A model generated the notes under the pieces. It was given only the letters and a program-made list of their open reading frames with translations. It was not told the DNA's origin and made no database searches. A stretch of 64,000 nt of DNA from contig CAJNOI010000141.1 in NCBI GenBank assembly GCA_905250115.1, forward strand, positions 1-64,000, given 5' to 3'. This document shows, piece after piece, positions 62,466-64,000 of this stretch; within the stretch, counting starts at the first letter, position 1, and each line of letters begins with the position of its first letter. Source of the stretch: Adineta steineri (taxonomy: Eukaryota; Rotifera; Eurotatoria; Adinetida; Adinetidae). The position numbers were made by a program, and so were the translations under genes.

Positions 62466-64000
62466 ATGCGGACAAAAATGCTGCGACTATTCATCTTCAT
62501 TAGTATTCTTGTGTGCTCATCAAGCAGTCTACCATTAAGTGATTTCTTTCCTTTTGGACCTGAAATAGGAGATTCAACTGTACCAACAAATGATGATGAA
62601 AGTGTTGGTCCTCTAGGTTTACCACACATATTTCCTTATTTTGATAACAATCACCGACAAATTTGGGTAGCTAATAATGGTCTTTTTTCATTTCTTTCGG
62701 CGATCCCTCAATTTACTCCTGAACCGTTTCCATTAGCAAACGATCAACGACTGGTAACCGGTTTCTGGGCTGATATTGATACTCGAGGTGCAGTGAGCGG
62801 CATTGGTAACAAAGTTTATTATCACATTTACACAGATGTATCTTTAACAGATACTACTACGGAGGTATTTACTAAAGCAAGTGGCTATGTACGAAGTTTC
62901 TTTCCTCAACAACGCCCATTCGAACCTACAATGGTTATTACGGGTACTTGGTATCGTGTAGGGGCTTACTCAGGGAAAACAGATCGATTAAATACATTTC
63001 AAATTGTATTAGCTACTGATGAAGATCGTAGTTTTGTCTTTATACTTTACAATGATTTACAATGGGCTGGAACATCATATACCTCGGAACCTTACGCTCA
63101 AGCAGGTTTCAATGCTGGTGATGGAATTGCTTTCGAAATGCTTCCGTATTCACGTACACAAGATATTGTTAAATTAGTTAATGTTAGCAATGTTAATGTT
63201 CCTGGTCTATTTGTTTTTCGTGTTGATACTGATGAAATTGATGCTGGTGGATGTAGTACTAATATATCTGTAGCTACTGTTCGTCCACGTGTTAGCTCGC
63301 AACTTGGTTCTACGGCAATCAATCTTCAAGGACCTTGTTTCGATAATGTAACAATACCTAAATGTCAATTTGGTTCATCATCACAAGTTGTCGATGGTAT
63401 CATACTTGATGACTTTCGAGCCATATGTTTAACACCACTTGCACCTGTGCATGGTCCCGTAGCAGTCAGCCTATCGATTGACAATGGTGCTACATATATT
63501 CCAGCTGGTACTTTTACATATGCTCCATTAAAATTTGGTTCTGACGATGTGATTATTGAAATGAATAACGAAGATAATTTACTCAATCTTGGACAATATG
63601 TTACTCTTAAATGGCGTTTTTCAGAATCAATACAAAATACATTTCCAAATGAAACTATGATTGACATTGAATTATGGAAAATAACTCTTAATGATCGATC
63701 ACAATTACAACAGGACAATTCACCTGTAATACTTGCACAAGATTTACAATCCGCATCTACTTCGCTTCGTCTTCAACTGCCTGAAAATATCCAATCAATC
63801 ACAACATGCTTTATTCGAGTAGTGGCTCGTTCTGAATCAAAAAAATATGCTGGACTCAATACTGGTGTGCTCGTCGTACGCAGTCCGTCTGCATTTGCTT
63901 CTGAATCGTGTGTTGAATGGTCTCATCGACAACCGGAACCATCAACATGGAACGGCGGTAGTCTTCTTCCTTGCCCAATGACACGCACTCAAGCTGTAGC
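62466..64000 (+). CDS. Secreted NIDO-AMOP protein (mucin-4/SNED-like), runs off the window
   Basis: One open frame of 511 codons to the window edge. The start MRTKMLRLFIFISILVCSS is a signal peptide; the second Met at 62478 is an alternative. Residues about 28-200 form a NIDO (nidogen-like) domain: FFPFGPEIGDSTVP, IWVANNGLFSFLS, VTGFWADIDTRG, YNDLQWAGTSYTSEPYAQAGFNAGDG. An IPT/TIG-like segment follows (about 270-350, CLTPLAPVHGPVAVSLSIDNG). The frame ends in the opening of an AMOP domain (CVEWSHRQPEP, LLPCPMTRTQA). The order NIDO-AMOP is that of mucin-4 and related extracellular or membrane proteins, which usually continue with VWD and EGF modules beyond the window. It lies outside the palindrome as far as can be seen. 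Confidence 0.88.
   Translation, partial: MRTKMLRLFIFISILVCSSSSLPLSDFFPFGPEIGDSTVPTNDDESVGPLGLPHIFPYFDNNHRQIWVANNGLFSFLSAIPQFTPEPFPLANDQRLVTGFWADIDTRGAVSGIGNKVYYHIYTDVSLTDTTTEVFTKASGYVRSFFPQQRPFEPTMVITGTWYRVGAYSGKTDRLNTFQIVLATDEDRSFVFILYNDLQWAGTSYTSEPYAQAGFNAGDGIAFEMLPYSRTQDIVKLVNVSNVNVPGLFVFRVDTDEIDAGGCSTNISVATVRPRVSSQLGSTAINLQGPCFDNVTIPKCQFGSSSQVVDGIILDDFRAICLTPLAPVHGPVAVSLSIDNGATYIPAGTFTYAPLKFGSDDVIIEMNNEDNLLNLGQYVTLKWRFSESIQNTFPNETMIDIELWKITLNDRSQLQQDNSPVILAQDLQSASTSLRLQLPENIQSITTCFIRVVARSESKKYAGLNTGVLVVRSPSAFASESCVEWSHRQPEPSTWNGGSLLPCPMTRTQAV

Overview
The window looks like nuclear DNA of a bdelloid rotifer (Adineta-like). Four things support this: AT-rich DNA with many 50-65 nt GT-AG introns, repeated (TGTGGG)n / (CCCACA)n tracts matching the telomere repeat known from bdelloids, animal genes (ferlin, Rab, FEM1-like, nidogen-domain, Ly6-like) beside bacterial-looking genes (BNR_4-type protein, YihY/BrkB membrane protein), and a large inverted duplication of the kind described in bdelloid genomes. 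The species assignment is inference.

The main structure is a palindrome. Positions 1-10828 (left arm) are repeated in reverse orientation at 50647-61172 (right arm), separated by about 40 kb of unique sequence. Order outward from the unique core is: multi-TIR gene, BNR_4-type gene, F-box/leucine-rich gene, secreted two-repeat protein gene, telomere-repeat-bearing unit, orphan gene fragment, Mutator-like MITE, DEAH-helicase remnant, and a tandem array of 350-400 bp telomere-repeat-bearing units. The inner edge of the right arm is a run of exactly 100 N (50547-50646), so the joint itself is not sequenced. The arms differ by scattered substitutions, by two hAT-type MITE insertions (one arm filled, the other an intact empty site, once in each direction), by MITE internal length, by a roughly 0.7 kb presence/absence block, and by different gene-breaking mutations.

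The unique core (10829-50546) holds, in order: the rest of the multi-TIR gene with a CHORD-like zinc-binding end (+), a GNAT-like acetyltransferase (+), an F-box protein with one leucine-rich repeat per 84-nt exon (-), a YihY/BrkB membrane protein (-), a roughly 1,280-residue helical protein of unknown function (-), an otoferlin-type ferlin with about 30 exons (+), a small membrane protein (-), a two-domain Ly6/uPAR-like surface protein (-), a protein with two complete Rab GTPase domains in tandem (+), an F-box-like leucine-rich protein (-), a SPRY-like protein (-), a third hAT-type MITE made of GAGTAC repeats, and a FEM1-like ankyrin protein (-). Short inverted pairs of telomere-like repeat are scattered through the intergenic DNA.

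Beyond the right arm, the window ends inside a secreted NIDO-AMOP (mucin-4/SNED-like) protein gene. The genes do not form a pathway. Bdelloid genes are generally monocistronic, and the neighbourhood reads as a subtelomere-like mosaic (truncated genes, MITEs, telomere-like tracts) next to ordinary host genes. No tRNA, rRNA or CRISPR array was recognised.
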